Source: Gigaspora rosea (taxonomy: Eukaryota > Glomeromycota > Glomeromycetes > Diversisporales > Gigasporaceae). From it: DNA of 64,000 nucleotides. The first letter of the stretch is position 1. Every line of letters starts with the position of its first letter. The position numbers were made by a program, and so were the translations under genes. The notes beneath the pieces were generated by a model. The model worked only from the letters and a program-made list of their open reading frames with translations, did not search any database and was not told the origin of the DNA. Of the stretch, positions 1 to 11,939 are shown piece after piece. Where the stretch lies: the NCBI GenBank assembly GCA_003550325.1, contig QKWP01000591.1:46425-110424 (forward strand). Reading direction: 5' to 3'.

Positions 1-226
1 CAAAGCGCACTAAGTAAACTTGTTCAGCACCTAAAAATACATTAAATCGGCAGGGTTATTTTTATTTTACTTGAAATTTGGAGAAAAGCTGCTTAAATTT
101 GACTTTTTTGATCAAAAATCCAAAATTATGCATTTTTTCTCCAAATTTCAAATAAAATAAAAATAAAACAGCCATTTTAATGCATTTTTAGGTGCTAAAC
201 AAGTTTATTTAATGCATTTTGTTAGA
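1..226. repeat. Palindromic MITE, possibly cut by window edge
   Basis: Inverted repeat. The left arm (about 10-90) holds 'aaacttgttcagcacctaaa' and an A/T-rich stretch ending in a 'tttggagaaaa' motif. The right arm (about 135-226) is its imperfect reverse complement ('tttaggtgctaaacaagttt'). No coding capacity is visible. A further copy of the same end lies at about 8100-8140, on the other side of the retrotransposon. Confidence 0.6.
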
Positions 227-995
227 CTCAATTAATAAAACTTTACAAATTATAAGATTTTATAGAATTTTATTAATAAAATTCTATAAAATCTTATGAT
301 TCATAAAATTTATTTATTTTTTTTTTAATTGGCGATCATGCCATACTTTTATTTATAAAAATAGTTACATTATCTAATGCTATTACTATTTTCGGTACTT
401 TGTACTTTACAATTAAACTACGGCTCGCCCGGTTACTCAAGGCACCTGTGTGTGACCTGCCAATTTAGAATTCGTCACCCTCCCTTATTGAGTAATTCTC
501 AATGTGAGAGTTCACTGACTTGGTTCTGAGGCCCGTTATGATTGCATTAATTATTGTTCCACCAACTAAATACACCTGTTTCTATCCATTTTTTAATTTC
601 GTCACAAGTAATCCTGAAGCATTCTTTCCACTTTCCTTTCTTTGTACCCTGGATATCCAAATTCTTCTTATTTTGGTCTTCTTCGTTTTCGGTGTTGCTA
701 GATTTTTCCAATTTACGGGACTTTCTCTTTTCGCTCTTCTTCCTTTTGTTCTTCGCGGATATTCCTACTTCTTTTTCTCACTTTACAGTCTTTTTGCATC
801 TTTTGTTCCATACCTTTGTTTGAAAACTCGATGTCCACTCTTCTAACCATGAAAGTAGTATCTGATTGATCGTTTTATTACCCAGGCCACACTCTTCTAG
901 TTTTTTCTGACTTCCAGTTTTATAATACCTCTCATTAGAAGGATTCTTCTTTGGTCGGGAGGTAGGTCTCCGTTAGTCAATGTTCTTAGTAAGCG

Positions 996-1960
996 CTACC
1001 AGCTTATCTTCTGTTGTTCTTCGCTTGGTAATAAGGCCCAAATTTTCTTGATTATTTCTGTCTTCTTCTGATTCCAAAATTCTAAGTCCGAAGTGCATGT
1101 GGCCAGATGTTCTGAAGTTTCTTCCTCTGTTATACATTTCTGACACTTAGTGCTCGGATACAGATTGGATTGATCACATGATCTTTTTACCAGGGTAGGA
1201 AGGGAACTATTGATTGCTTTTACCATAAAAGCCCATCTTTTATTGTCCTTTTTATTAAGAGCTTTTGTTTTTTGGATGTTACACCATAGGCTTCTAAAGG
1301 TTCTCCAATCTTTATATTCATCCCTTCTGGTATGTGATTTATCTTTCTGGTGTCTAAAGAAAGTCCATTCGGCCTTGTAATATGTATCTATCAATCTTTT
1401 GACAAATTTTCTTATCGGAACCTCTATTCGAAGGTCTTGCCAGGTAGGGGTATATAGGAACCCTCTCATAGCTTCCATCCTTATTACCGTTTGGTCTGAT
1501 AGCAATGTCGTCTCCTTTGCTAAAAAGTTTGCTCTTTCGTTCAGTGATATTCCTGAATGCGCCTTTACTTTGTGTAGGGTTAGATTCAATTTTTTGCCTG
1601 TTATGTTCTTTTTGATCTTGCCTAATAAACCGCTGTTTTTAATCTTATACCAGCTTCTGTGTGAATCGAGACTTTCCAAACCTTCTATGCTTGGATTGCT
1701 GCTTGGCTATCTGTGTAGATATCAACAGAGCTTGAAGAAGGAGAAATTAGTAAGGCTTCTAGGATACCTGTTAGTTCTGACCTCGTAGAGGAGAACCACC
1801 CTTCAATTCTACCTTTCGTTTCTCTAACTATTCTATTATTTTCATCTATTTGTACTATACTATAACCTGCCCTACAACCTTTCCCTCCTGTATTTTCAAG
1901 TGAGCTGTCCGTGTAAAACGAGAGCTTATTAAATTTCCTGTTGAATAACAGTGCTTCTTC
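996..1960 (-). pseudogene. LINE ORF2, RNase H domain and C-terminal CCHC-like motif
   Basis: Read on the minus strand, the segment near 1925-1860 encodes 'FYTDSSLENTGGKG', the first RNase H aspartate block. Near 1750-1690 it encodes 'DIYTDSQAAIQ', and in the 996-1679 frame it encodes 'KVKAHSGISLNERAN', the typical RNase H end block with the catalytic His region. Further on, 'CQKC...HLATC' forms a C-x2-C-xn-H-x4-C motif like that at the C-terminus of several LINE ORF2 proteins. The first and later blocks lie in different frames, so the domain is broken. Confidence 0.8.
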
Positions 1961-2147
1961 AAGCTCCTGCCTTTTCTTTTCACTCGAGACCGTTTTTCTT
2001 ATGCTAACGATATCCCAGGTTTCTAGTCATTCCATATGCATCATGTTGCTTTCTTCTTTAACTGATATATCTAGATCTTGCGTTTCTTTTAAATTATCAA
2101 GGTCCATTAAAATCCGCCAGCTGCCGATTTCTCTTTTAACCCAATTG

Positions 2148-3260
2148 TCAATATTGCTTATCTCCTTGCAGCTCAGTATTGTTCTGTCTTGGTTTATTTT
2201 TCCTTAATTCCTCTTGTGGGACCTTCCTTTTTGAGCTATGCTGGTTTTCTTTATTATTCTCTTCCCATTCCATAATTTCAACTTGCGAATCTGGGTGTTT
2301 GTCTATAACTCTACCCAGTATCAGTTTGTTTTCCCTCTTGTTGACTCCTAGGACCCACTCCTTCTTTGAGCGTTTCATTGAGATCTTTTTCTTTTTTTTT
2401 CTATATCAAGAGGCCATTATCGCTGGAAGGTGTCTGGAACTCTAGCTTGACTATTCTTGTTTTCTTATTTGTTAATACTATTTGTTCTACCATTCGGAAC
2501 CAATTTGGGATTCGCCCTTTGGTTGGGTGATTCCTGATCTTCTTTATTTGCTGCCAGGTTAGTAAACCATGGTTCCTCCTTGTTGTAATTTGTCCCAGAT
2601 ACCAGATCTTTAGTCTCTTGATACTTTGCATATTTGCGTGCCATTTATTCATCTCCAGAATCTTCCTGATCTCTGTGTCCTTATTTTGAGGATGCATGAT
2701 TCACCAGTCATTCTCGTTCAGCTTACTTTCAATTAAGATTTTTAACGTCTTTGCTATACCTAAAATTGCAGCGTTTAAATTATTTAGCCACTTTTCTCTA
2801 TTTATTTGGTCCGCATTTAGTAGCCAGATCAGCTCTGTAGAGCACAATTCCAGTTGCGCTGCCTTGAGTCTTAATCTCGTTGTCTCTCCTGCAAGTTTTG
2901 GGTTATTTAGTCTGATTAACCATTCTGTTATTGAGTGCTCACAGTGCCTCTGCCAAAGTGATTTGAGGCCTACAATATCGGGTAGTATACAAGAGAGTCC
3001 GTTAGGGTTCTTTCTGCCTCTGTTTTTCACTTTACTACCTGCAACATTGGGCTTTGTTGGCATCGCACTCTTGTTTGTTTAGAAGGATAAGGTTTAGTTT
3101 ATATTCCAGTCTGGGTAGTAGTATTTTGTTGTTGATGTATTTGGCTTGTTCAATAAAGATTTCTTTGGGCTTTATCAGATGTGCTAATTCTGCTGTTTCC
3201 CGTTTAAGTCTTATTTTTGTGCTTCTTCTACTACCTCTTGCTGCTATCCAGATTCCAAGG
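2148..3260 (-). pseudogene. LINE ORF2, region between RT and RNase H
   Basis: Three consecutive minus-strand open stretches (about 3063-2701, 2697-2401, 2378-2148) read in the element direction and are rich in basic and Trp residues ('ALWQRHCEHS'-like, 'KWHANMQSIKRLKIWYLG'). This suits the thumb and connection part of ORF2. No motif is diagnostic by eye. Position within the LINE is the main evidence. Confidence 0.55.
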
Positions 3261-3289
3261 TAACGAGTTAGATCTTTTTACTTCTTAAT

Positions 3290-4400
3290 TCGAAACTCTT
3301 GCTTTCCTTTACAAAATAGAAAAGATGTAGAGCTTCTATCCTATTTATTGCAATAAACTACAATTTCTGTTTTCTTTGGGTTTAGCTCAATTGAGTTGAC
3401 CTCAAAGAATTCTTTGGCTATATCTATTATTCTCTGGATCTCTTCCTTGGACTCTGCTATTAGAACTGTATCATCAGCGTATGCGAGCCCGCCAACTACT
3501 ATTTCCTCTTTTTACACCTGATCGTTTCTAGGATTTGTAGACCATTTCACCTCTATCCTTGCCCCAACTTTCATTTTTTGGAGATACACTAGTAAAGGAT
3601 CAAAGTATATCCTCCACAACAAAGGGGAGATCACTTCCCCTTGGTCTATTCCCTCTTTTGCTCGAAAACCTTCTGTTAGGCCGAATTTTGTAATTACTTT
3701 GATTTCTCTATTGTCAAAGAGATCTATTAGTATGTGTACTAGTTGGGGTGGGAATTTAATTCTCTTCATCACTTCTTTGAGGCCGCCAAGTCATACTGAG
3801 TCGAATGCTTTTTTAATGTCGAGAAGGACGATCCATAGTTCTTTTTTCTTTTCTTTTGCTTCCTCAATGAGGTTGTTTATAATATGTAAAGGCTCCTGAG
3901 TGCTTTCTCCAGGAAGTCCTGCAAAGTTGAGGCCTTTGAGGATCTGCTTTTCTACTATTATTTTACTCAATCTCATTTGTAATATTCTTATAAAGCATTT
4001 GCTGCCTTCAGTAGCATTATGGATCGTATTTTTTGCATGTTTAGATCCCATTTCGCAATTTTTGGTATAGGAAATACCATTCTGATCTTCCATTTTCTGG
4101 GGTAGATTCCTTCTTTTAGGATTGCGTTTAGGAGTTTTAACATAAAAACTTTGGTTCGTGGGCCTATGTTTCTCAGGAGGATGTAACCAATTCCTGAAGC
4201 TCCTGGGGCTAAGTTATTTGAAGTTTTGGCCATAGCGTTCTCCCACTCTTGAGGTTTTATCTCTTGTAACACTGGAGAGTACCATTCCTCATGAATCCAT
4301 TTCTTTGGGCTGTATTCTTGCTGCCAATCTTCTGGTGGTTGTCCTTTTGCAAGACTGGGGCTGTTGTTTTGCTTCTCGTAATAGTCTGCAACTGCTCTTT
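3290..4400 (-). pseudogene. LINE ORF2, reverse transcriptase domain
   Basis: RT core on the minus strand in several broken frames. From the N-terminal side: 'NLAPGASGIGYILLRNIGP' (4272-3988 frame), the 'P.KWKIRMVFPIPK' block, 'LPGESTQEPLHIINNLIEEA' and 'LWIVLLDIKKAFDSV' (the motif A aspartate, 4093-3791), then 'EGIDQGEVISPLLWRIYFD' (motif B, 3772-3512). The catalytic motif C 'GLAYADDTVLIAE' lies near 3500-3455. All conserved RT blocks are present, but stops and frame changes separate them. Confidence 0.85.
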
Positions 4401-4991
4401 TTACTTCGTCGGTTCATGAATTAGCTGTGTACCATCCTCTTTATCATTGTTCTCTATAAGAATTTTTTCGATCTTTATTTTCTGCCAGGGCCTTTCTAGT
4501 ATGCTGTTTAGCATTCTCTTTTCCTCATTACCTATCATACCGAACCTCCTTTCTAAGTATCCTCTAATTTCCTTTTCCTTTTCCACTCGTTGTTCCGATA
4601 CCATCTTATTTTCAATTATTTTACTCCATGTTCGCGCCTGATCAAGCCATTCTTGTGTCCAGCATGTGTCAATGAATGGAATGCAGGTATCATTATAACT
4701 ATTTATCTTTGCTATTGTTGCCATGATCCCGACTCCTTCAATTATGTCTATTGTGCTACCCAAATTCTTTTTTGCTCGTCTACAAATCTTCCGTAATTCC
4801 TTTAGCCATCTATATCTGGGGTTCCAGGTCACAAGTTTTTGTTTTTCTTCAATTGTGTTTTTGACCTTTTTGCTTGGGATAGTTTTCTTCGCGGCTCTGT
4901 TTATCCATAGGACCAATTTCTCCCATGCTTCGTTAATTGATGTTTCTGACACACTATTCTTATTTGGATCCCCATTTTTCTCACTTATCAT
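4401..4991 (-). pseudogene. LINE ORF2, linker between endonuclease and RT
   Basis: A 196-residue open stretch in the element direction with many Trp, Lys and Glu residues ('NPRYRWLKELRKICRRAKK'). This kind of segment lies between the endonuclease and the RT finger domain in LINE ORF2. It has no catalytic motif of its own and is assigned by position. Confidence 0.55.
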
Positions 4992-5159
4992 CTTTTCTTT
5001 GTTCCAGTCTTCTAGAACGTATTTGTCGAGCAGACTCCCATAGCTTTCCCAGTCCTCCTTGTCTGCTTTATCGTATAGGTATATCTGTCTTTCCTCTAAA
5101 TTCGCTCTTCTTTGCTCTCTATGGGATCTGGTACCTATTAGTGGGCTTGTGAAAATTCT

Positions 5160-5850
5160 GGCCCAAATGAGCTAGTGATCACTCCCTGTGCAGTATTCCA
5201 TATCGGCTATGTCGCTTTTGCACACTAAGCTCTTAAAATCTTGGTCTACCCATATATAATCTATTCTTGAACTATATTTTCCGTTCGTCCAAGTGTATTT
5301 TTTACTGTGGAGATTCAGGAGTCTAAATGTATCTGCAAAGCCTATACGCTTTAGCCATTTTGTAAGAGGGGAGTATGCAAACTTTGATGTTGCATTACAA
5401 TCTATTTCCGTATCATCGATTCTCGTTATCTTGTCCTCCCTTGCATTTAGATCCCCTCTATTATCAATTTCGTGTTGCCTTTTCGCTTTGTAAAGTCAAG
5501 TACAACTCTTTGTTGAATCCTTTTTTGAGTCTCAATATCATTCGGAGGGATATAAATTATCCAAATTATTATGATCAGCCATTTAAATTTCAATGTTGCC
5601 CTAAGGGAGTAGTTATCTGGCGTAGATACTTTCGTAAGATATTTTTGCCAATCTTTTTTAATTAGCATAGCTACCCCCGATCCTTTTTTCTTGTCTATCT
5701 TTTCCCTAGTGCCAAAAAACCTATAGTCCTTTATGTCAACTTTACTTAGTTGTAATTCCTTGCTATTTATATTAATTTCTAGTACCCCTATATAGTCTAT
5801 ACCCCATTCTAACCCATGATCGATTAATTCCTAAAGTTTTGTAATATTGT
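5160..5850 (-). pseudogene. LINE ORF2, APE-type endonuclease
   Basis: On the minus strand, about 5820-5760 reads 'DYIGVLEINI' (the metal-binding Glu block of APE endonucleases). It is followed by 'FFGTREK', 'GSGVAMLIKKDWQKYL' and 'IIWIIYIPPND', the usual order of EN motifs. Downstream 'VDQDFKSL'-like and 'SRIDYIWV' segments (about 5270-5220) fit the C-terminal EN blocks that carry the Asp. The frames are interrupted, so no active enzyme is encoded. Confidence 0.75.
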
Positions 5851-5975
5851 TTCTGATACCATTAATATTATGGAACCCTATTTTTAAAAAGTCTAATTTT
5901 GGTAGAAACCATTCTCCCCCACTTGTGAAAGACCCTTTTGTCCTTCACCTTTCTCCTGATCAACTGGTGCGCCCA

Positions 5976-6776
5976 TTAGGATCTATTGGGAAGGGTACCC
6001 CTTCCCACATTTTCAAGTTTTTCGAGTTTTTCGAGGATGCTTACTAGCAAGCTATTCTCGGTTGGGGGCAATGCCGATTCTTTAGGTTTTATGCTTGGGT
6101 ATAAGACTTTTTTCTCTTTATGCTTTTGGCTGTATTTGTGTGTTTCAGATTTCATCTCGTGTCTATCTAATGTTATTGTGGAAATTTCCATGTTTTCTTC
6201 TCCAGAGCTACTATATTGAGGCTGGGTCTCCGGGTTTGGTGCGTTCTGTTCCATGGGGGTTACTGGTACAGACTCTTCCTGTTTTCTACCTAGTGCCCAG
6301 TCCAGTCTCCTGTTATAGTAATATACTGTTCTTCTAGCAGCTCTTTCTTTATCTATCTTATTTTTGAAGTAAACTGTAGCACGTTGTCTTTGATTACCAT
6401 TGTTATTTCTAGATATATATACCACTTTTGCTTTTATTGGTCTTAGCTGTCTCAGTAAGGCTGCATCTGTTGCATTTCCTGGGATATATTTGAGAGATAA
6501 CTTGTGTGCATTTCTGTCTTCTAATGTGCTATGGTCGAACTCACCTGGTGTAGTCCTAAGGGTTTTACCATTTTCAAATTGGATGGACCAGGCCTCCTTT
6601 ATCACTTCATATTTAGCATGGTTGTGTGTTCTAATTTCAATATGTGCTGCTTTCGTGGTTTTTATAGTACGAAATTCTATGATTGTTGCTTCTCCGTAGT
6701 AGGTTAGGGCCTTTTTAATTCTGTAATCTTGTATACCTAAAGGGATATCCCATAAAGTGAATTGGTATGTTTGCAT
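5976..6776 (-). pseudogene. LINE ORF1-like protein (main piece)
   Basis: The largest uninterrupted frame of the LINE, 266 codons. The N-terminal 170 residues resemble an RNA-binding fold in layout: 'YQFTLWDIPLGIQDYRIKKAL' looks like an RRM-type strand-helix start, and 'AKVVYISRNNNGNQRQRATVYF' like a late strand. The C-terminal third is low-complexity and polar and ends in a short coiled region 'LVSILEKLEKLENVGRG'. It lies 5' of the endonuclease on the element strand, as ORF1 should. The family assignment is an inference from position and layout. Confidence 0.6.
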
Positions 6777-6865
6777 CCCCTGCTGCTTTTTAATAAAGTA
6801 TCTATGCGAGTTATTTGGTGCCCATGCCGAGCTATAGATGTCTTCTCGTGCTTTGTATTTTTTCC

Positions 6866-7482
6866 TTATTCTTGCATATTACTAGTTTCTTCTTGTAGTT
6901 CAATGGCTGTCTCGTTTATCTTCCTTTTGTTATATTTGTATTCTGTAGCCAATATTACTTGAACTTCTATCTCAGGTTCTGTTGCTACTTCTATTTTTTG
7001 AATATTCATATTGTGGACTAATGTTTCGTTCGGGTTTTTGCGTAAGTTGTTTAATAATGAGTCTTGTGCTGTTCCTTCTTCCTCTGTTTCTTTTCTATCT
7101 TGTATTTCTTCTAGTCCGTAGTCCATTGTACTGCATTCATTGTCTATTAAGATTTTTGAATTTTATGCAGCTTACTATTATTTTTTTTAAACTCCGCTAT
7201 CTCTTGATTTTTATCTGGTCTTGACTCTATCTCTTCTCTAAATTTTATAAACTCTAACTCTTCTTGTGTGAGATTTTTTCCTACTGATTGCTTGTAGCTT
7301 ATGTTGCTATATACTTCAATAGCTCTTCTAATTATGGTAACTAGGCCTGGGTTATGCAGCCCCAGCCAAGTGGCAATGCATTTGTCCTTTTTAAGCACAT
7401 TCCCTTCTTGGTTAAGTAAGTCTTGTTTGATTTCTTGAAACTTTTTGGTGAATATATCTTTATTGATTTGAAGATGTTCCAT
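6866..7482 (-). pseudogene. LINE 5' ORF pieces upstream of the main ORF1 frame
   Basis: Two minus-strand open stretches (7482-7147 and 7126-6866) rich in Glu, Lys, Gln and Asn. The first includes 'GLHNPGLVTIIRRAIEVY' and looks like a helical N-terminal segment of ORF1. The second is acidic and probably disordered. The stretch from 7483 to 8071 has no long frame and would be the 5' UTR of the element. Confidence 0.45.
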
Positions 7483-8157
7483 GTCTTTCCTAATTTCTAT
7501 GTGTGGTTCCCTCGTTTGCGTGTTCGATCGATCGATTAATTTGTTTGTTTTACTTGATACGTGATTAGTACGTGTTTGTTTATTTGTTGGTTTGTTTACT
7601 TCTTATTGGTTTGTTGTGATTACGTAATCCTAATTGATCGACAGTTCAGGGTCAAGTGGAATTTCCCAATTGTGACTTTGTTTTTAGAGGATTTTTGTGT
7701 GCCCGTTATGTTACCACTGGTTATTTGTCTAATTAACTATGAAAGTTATTGTCCCTTTGTTGTGTGTGAGGGTTTGTTGTCATAGGTTTAAGACAAGAGA
7801 CTCTTAGGTATTTGACTTGTATTTCCAGTATGGTAATTATTATTTAAGAGATCGTTTTTGTTCGTTAACTTTACAACTGCAGTTCTGTTCTTCTCTTGAA
7901 GTTAACTGTTATCCAGAGATTCTTCAAGGAGCTTTCTATTTAATTATCCCTGTATTTTCTATTAGGTATTTGTATTAAGCCAATTGTTTTTACTTGTTGT
8001 GTCGACGAAATTTGTTATTTTTACTATGCTCCCAATTTGGACCAGATGATCAGCGGAAAGAGTTTTTTGAGCTTATGATTCATAAAATTTTACTAATTAA
8101 TTCTAACAAAATACACTAAGTAAACTTGTTCAATGCCAATAAATATATATGATAGAC

Positions 8158-8654
8158 GATTCTCCAGTCAACTGGTTCAAAAATTTTTTTTTTATATATA
8201 AATTTTACTATAAGTGCGAATATACAGTGTCTCTATCTAAAACTTTTTTTTATACTAAGTTAATCACCTTTCTGGCTTAAGAGACTTTTGTAAAGCTCAT
8301 TAAAATGCATCTAGTGGTGGTTAGAGTGTCAAAATCGGCTTGGTGAATACCAAGATATCTTTCGAAAAACTTTTTTTTACTATGTAAATTTCTTTGCAAA
8401 CAATAGTATTGTTTATAAAGAAATTTATATAGTAAAAGAAAGGTTTTTTAAAGATATCTTGGTATTCACCAAGCCGATTTTGACACTCTAACCACTATTA
8501 GATGCATTTTAATGAGCTTTACAAAAGTCTCTTAAGCCAGAAAGGTGATTAACTTAGTATAAAAAAAAGTTTTAGATAGAGACGCTGTGCATTCGCACTT
8601 ATAGTAAAATTTATATATAAAAAAAAAATTTTTGAACTAGTTGACTGGAGAATC
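8158..8654. mobile_element. 497-bp foldback element
   Basis: Almost perfect palindrome with arms of about 240 bp around a short loop near 8395-8412. The ends are 'gattctccagtcaactggtt' on the left and its near-exact complement on the right. The whole element would fold into a long hairpin. There is no coding potential. The high arm identity suggests it is recent. No clear target duplication was found. Confidence 0.85.
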
Positions 8655-9215
8655 ATCTAATAATCATATTAGACTCAGACCAATCTGCAGACTTTGAACC
8701 AGACTCTCAGACGTTTTTAAGTTTTTGAACCAAAAGAGATATGGTATGTATTTTTAACTAGCCAATCACAATTATATATTTATAACCAATAAAAAAATTG
8801 TGATTATGAAGAGGTATTTTTTTAATAAATCAATTTAAAAAATCTCTAAAAAAATGTTACACTATTATTGTGATTATATAAAGATATTTTTAATATTAAA
8901 AAAAATGACTGCACAAAATCGTGTGACTATATAGAGTTTGTGACTATATGGAAAGTAATTGTATAGAGGTATGACTGTATGAAGAAAAAAAATGTAAACA
9001 TCAAAAAAAAAACTAAGTTTTTTTTTAATAATAATACCAAAAGTTGTAGCATTTTATTATTACTATAAACGTCTAGTAAAAGCTTTGCAGCAGGCAATGA
9101 TAATAGAATACATTAGATAAAACTAAGCTAATAGAGTTGATATTATATCTAATAAGTTTTAAAAAATAAATACGTTTAATTCGTGATTCATGAGAAATGA
9201 AAAGAATTTCTATAT
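8655..9215. other. Gene-free AT-rich spacer with a decayed transposon end
   Basis: No gene is seen. Around 8915-8990 there are phrases such as 'gtgactatatagag' and 'tatagaggtatgactgta'. They resemble the subterminal and terminal sequence of the TA-flanked element at 36428-38747 ('gtgactatagagagggatga'), so this is probably an eroded end of the same family. Confidence 0.4.
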
Positions 9216-9225
9216 ATAAAAATGG

Positions 9226-11521
9226 GACAGATACAGGATGTAGATGAGATTTTCCGGGTCACGTGGACACCGACTCTCTGACCTAATTCCGGATGATCGA
9301 TTTCGTATTACAATTAGATCTAAAATAAGTTTATCTTTTTTTTTAAAATCAGTTTTTTTTTTTTTAACTTTTTTTTCTTTACGTTGTAGTTTCTAGAATT
9401 GCTGCCATTTGGAGTAGTTGCTGGAGACACCATTGGAGTTGCTGTTGGTGCCATAAAAAAATAAGTTTATTTTATTTTTTTAAATGTTTTTTTCTTTTTT
9501 TTTTTATTATTTAACTTTTTTTCTTTTCGTTGTAGTTTCTAGAATCGCCATTTGGAGTAGTCGCTAGAGATGCCGTTCGAGATGCCGTTGGAGCCGCCAT
9601 TGGACTGTAACATTGTTGTTGGAAACACCATTATTAGAACTTTCGTCTGTTGTTTTCCGGTAGTAGATTCATTTTTGCTGTATAACCGCCTTTAGTATAG
9701 TTTAGTTATAGTGTGCGCTGTGTTGGTTTTATTCCTGGTTTTTTAACATTATTAGCAGAAGCGTGTTTTTTAGCTCCATGTATTTTTGATTTTGGAGCTA
9801 TGTTAGGGAAAGTATGATTTCGTTTGTTCGTTGTTAGTTATGAACGCATTACTAATACTTGTTCCCTTTTTTTTAGTGCTTTGAACTTTTCTAGGGCGTG
9901 CGCTGTTGGAGTCGCTATTTGTTCGAGACAGTGTTCTTGGAATTTTTGTTCGTTAGTCAGAAACGCGGAATTGGTATAAGAGGTAGCTGTAGTTATACGG
10001 TGTTAGACAGTTGCGCAGGATTAGTATACGAGATACTTGCGCAGGTTAGAGTTAGGGTTAGGATTAGTGTAGTATTAGGTTTATGTAAATAATTATGATA
10101 TAAAATAAAAAAAAAATATTTAAAACGAATTAAAAAAAAAAAATAGAAAAGAGCTTCTAAGTGTTTTTTTATTTGATTGTGAATAGAGAACTAGTATTAA
10201 TGAGTAAGAAATATTTAAATAAACTTTTAACTTTTAAAACCATACGATTAGTAATTTATTTTATTTAATAGGAACAAAACTTGCATTTGAACTTTGGGGA
10301 ATTAGTAAAATTTCAATCAGGAAAAAATAAAGTGCTTTGGCTTGGTGTTTTCATTTAAATACTTTTCGTTAATTACCACGGTTGGTTGTCCACAAGTCGC
10401 ACAGTTTCCTTTAGCAAAATCGGTTTTTTTTTTTGATCTAATTGGAGATCACAAGAAATAGTAGACACTACCAATATACTGCCAATTATATTTAGTGCCA
10501 TTATTAGGATTATTATTTATTCTGAATTCCCCAAAGTTTTCCATTGAATAAAATAAATCACTAATTGTATAGTTTAAAATTAATATAAAAAAGTTATTTC
10601 CGTAAAAGTTAAATGTTTATTTAAATATTTCTTACTCATTAATACTAGTTCTTTAGCTCTTCACAATTGAATAAATAACACTTCGGAAGCTCTTTTTTAG
10701 CTTTTTTATTTTTTTTTAATTCATTTTAAATTATTTTATTAAATTATTTTTTTATTATTTACATAGACGATTTCTATACTACCTAATACTACACCAATCC
10801 TAACCCTAACCCTAAACTGCCGCGCAACTATCTAACTCTGTATAACTACAACTACCTCTTATACTAATTTCGCGTCTCTGACTAACGAACGAAAATTCCA
10901 AGAACACCGTCTCGAAGCATGCCCTACAACTTCCAGAAAAGTTCAAACCACTAAAAAAAAGAGAACAAGTATTAGTAACGCGTTCACAACTAACAACGAA
11001 CGAACGAAATCATACTTTCCCTAACATAGCCCCAAAATCAGAAATACATGGAGCTAGAAAAGCGCGCTTCTACTAATAACGTTGAAAAACCAGGAATAAG
11101 ACCAATACAGCGCGCACTATACTAAACTATATAGCAAAACGAATCCACTACCGGAAAACAACAGACGAAAGCTCTAATAACACATCTCCAGCAACAATAT
11201 TACACGACACCAACAGCGACTCCAATGGCGTTTTCTGCGACTATTCCAAATGGCGATTCTAAAAACTACAACAAAAAGAAGAAAAGTTAAATAATAAAAA
11301 AAAAAAAAAAAAAATTGTTTTAAAAAAAAAAAATAAACTTATTTTTTTATGGCGACGATTCTAGAAACTACAGTACAATGAAAAAAAGAAAAGTTAAATA
11401 TAAAAAAAATAAATAAACTTATTTTAGATCTGATTGTGATACAAAATCGATCATCCGGGATTAGGTCGGAGAGTCGGGGTCCACATGACTCGGAAAATCT
11501 CACCTACATCCTGTATCTGTC
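9226..11521. mobile_element. 2.3-kb foldback element with 10-bp target duplication
   Basis: Very long inverted repeat: arms of roughly 1.05 kb (9226 to about 10300 and about 10525-11521) around a loop of about 220 bp. The ends are 'gacagatacaggatgta' and its complement. Both sides are flanked by the 10-bp direct repeat 'ataaaaatgg' (9216-9225 and 11522-11531). Long arms plus a 9-11 bp duplication suit Mutator-like (MULE) foldback elements. Short telomere-like runs lie in both arms (near 10040 and 10800). No transposase frame is visible. The longest frame in it (about 9898-10092) has no recognisable product. Confidence 0.85.
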
Positions 11522-11545
11522 ATAAAAATGGGGCAATTTAATAGT

Positions 11546-11939
11546 AAAAACAATTAATACCCATAATCTAGAGCCGGAATTGAAATTCTCAATTCCTGTT
11601 AACATCTTTTGTATTTTTAACAAAACTTGTAAAGGTGATTTTTCTCTTTCTAATGGTAGTAAAATCATCAAAATTGGCCTGATAGTTCATGAGATATTTT
11701 TATTTTTGTCTTTGTGGTTATATGAAATTTTCTTCACAAATCTGCAAAGAAATTTCATATAACCACAAAGACAAAAATAAGAATATCTTAAGAACCATCA
11801 GGCCAATTTTAATGATTTTACTACCATTAGAAAGAGAAAACTCACTTCTACAAATTTTGTAAGAAATAAAAAGATATTAACTTGACAGAAATTAAGAAAT
11901 TTCAATTCCGGCTCCAGATTATAGGTATTAATTGTTTTT
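11546..11939. mobile_element. 394-bp foldback element
   Basis: Palindrome with arms of about 190 bp around position 11740 (the loop is near 'cttcacaaatctgcaaag'). Ends: 'aaaaacaattaatac' and its complement. It starts only 15 bp after the 10-bp target copy of the neighbouring 2.3-kb element. Non-coding. Confidence 0.8.

Larger units (their letters stand above)
312..8071 (-). mobile_element. Decayed near full-length LINE (APE endonuclease, RT, RNase H)
   Basis: Non-LTR retrotransposon on the minus strand, about 7.76 kb. The two ends carry the identical 19-bp target duplication 'cttatgattcataaaattt' at 293-311 and 8072-8090. The 3' end is next to 311, where the plus strand shows a T run (poly-A tail on the element strand). 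Reading from 8071 downward there are an ORF1-like protein, an APE-type endonuclease, a reverse transcriptase with a YADD box and an RNase H followed by a C-terminal Cys/His motif. This order fits RNase H-bearing LINE groups such as Tad/I, which are common in fungi. The reading frames are broken by many stops, so the copy is inactive. The intact length and clear target duplication mean it was not 5'-truncated at insertion. Confidence 0.9.
215..8113. repeat. Short palindromic element split by the LINE insertion
   Basis: Bases 215-311 and 8072-8113 form one imperfect palindrome when the retrotransposon and one target copy are removed. 'attttgttaga' on the left pairs with 'tctaacaaaat' on the right, around the centre 'gaattttattaataaaattc'. 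This is the pre-insertion target. It shows that the LINE landed in the right arm of an already present small AT-rich foldback element. Confidence 0.6.

Noticed and set aside
520..7800. Many plus-strand open frames of 60-130 codons rich in Phe, Leu and Ser
   Set aside because: They are antisense shadows of the minus-strand LINE; their composition is the complement of Lys/Glu/Asn-rich coding sequence.
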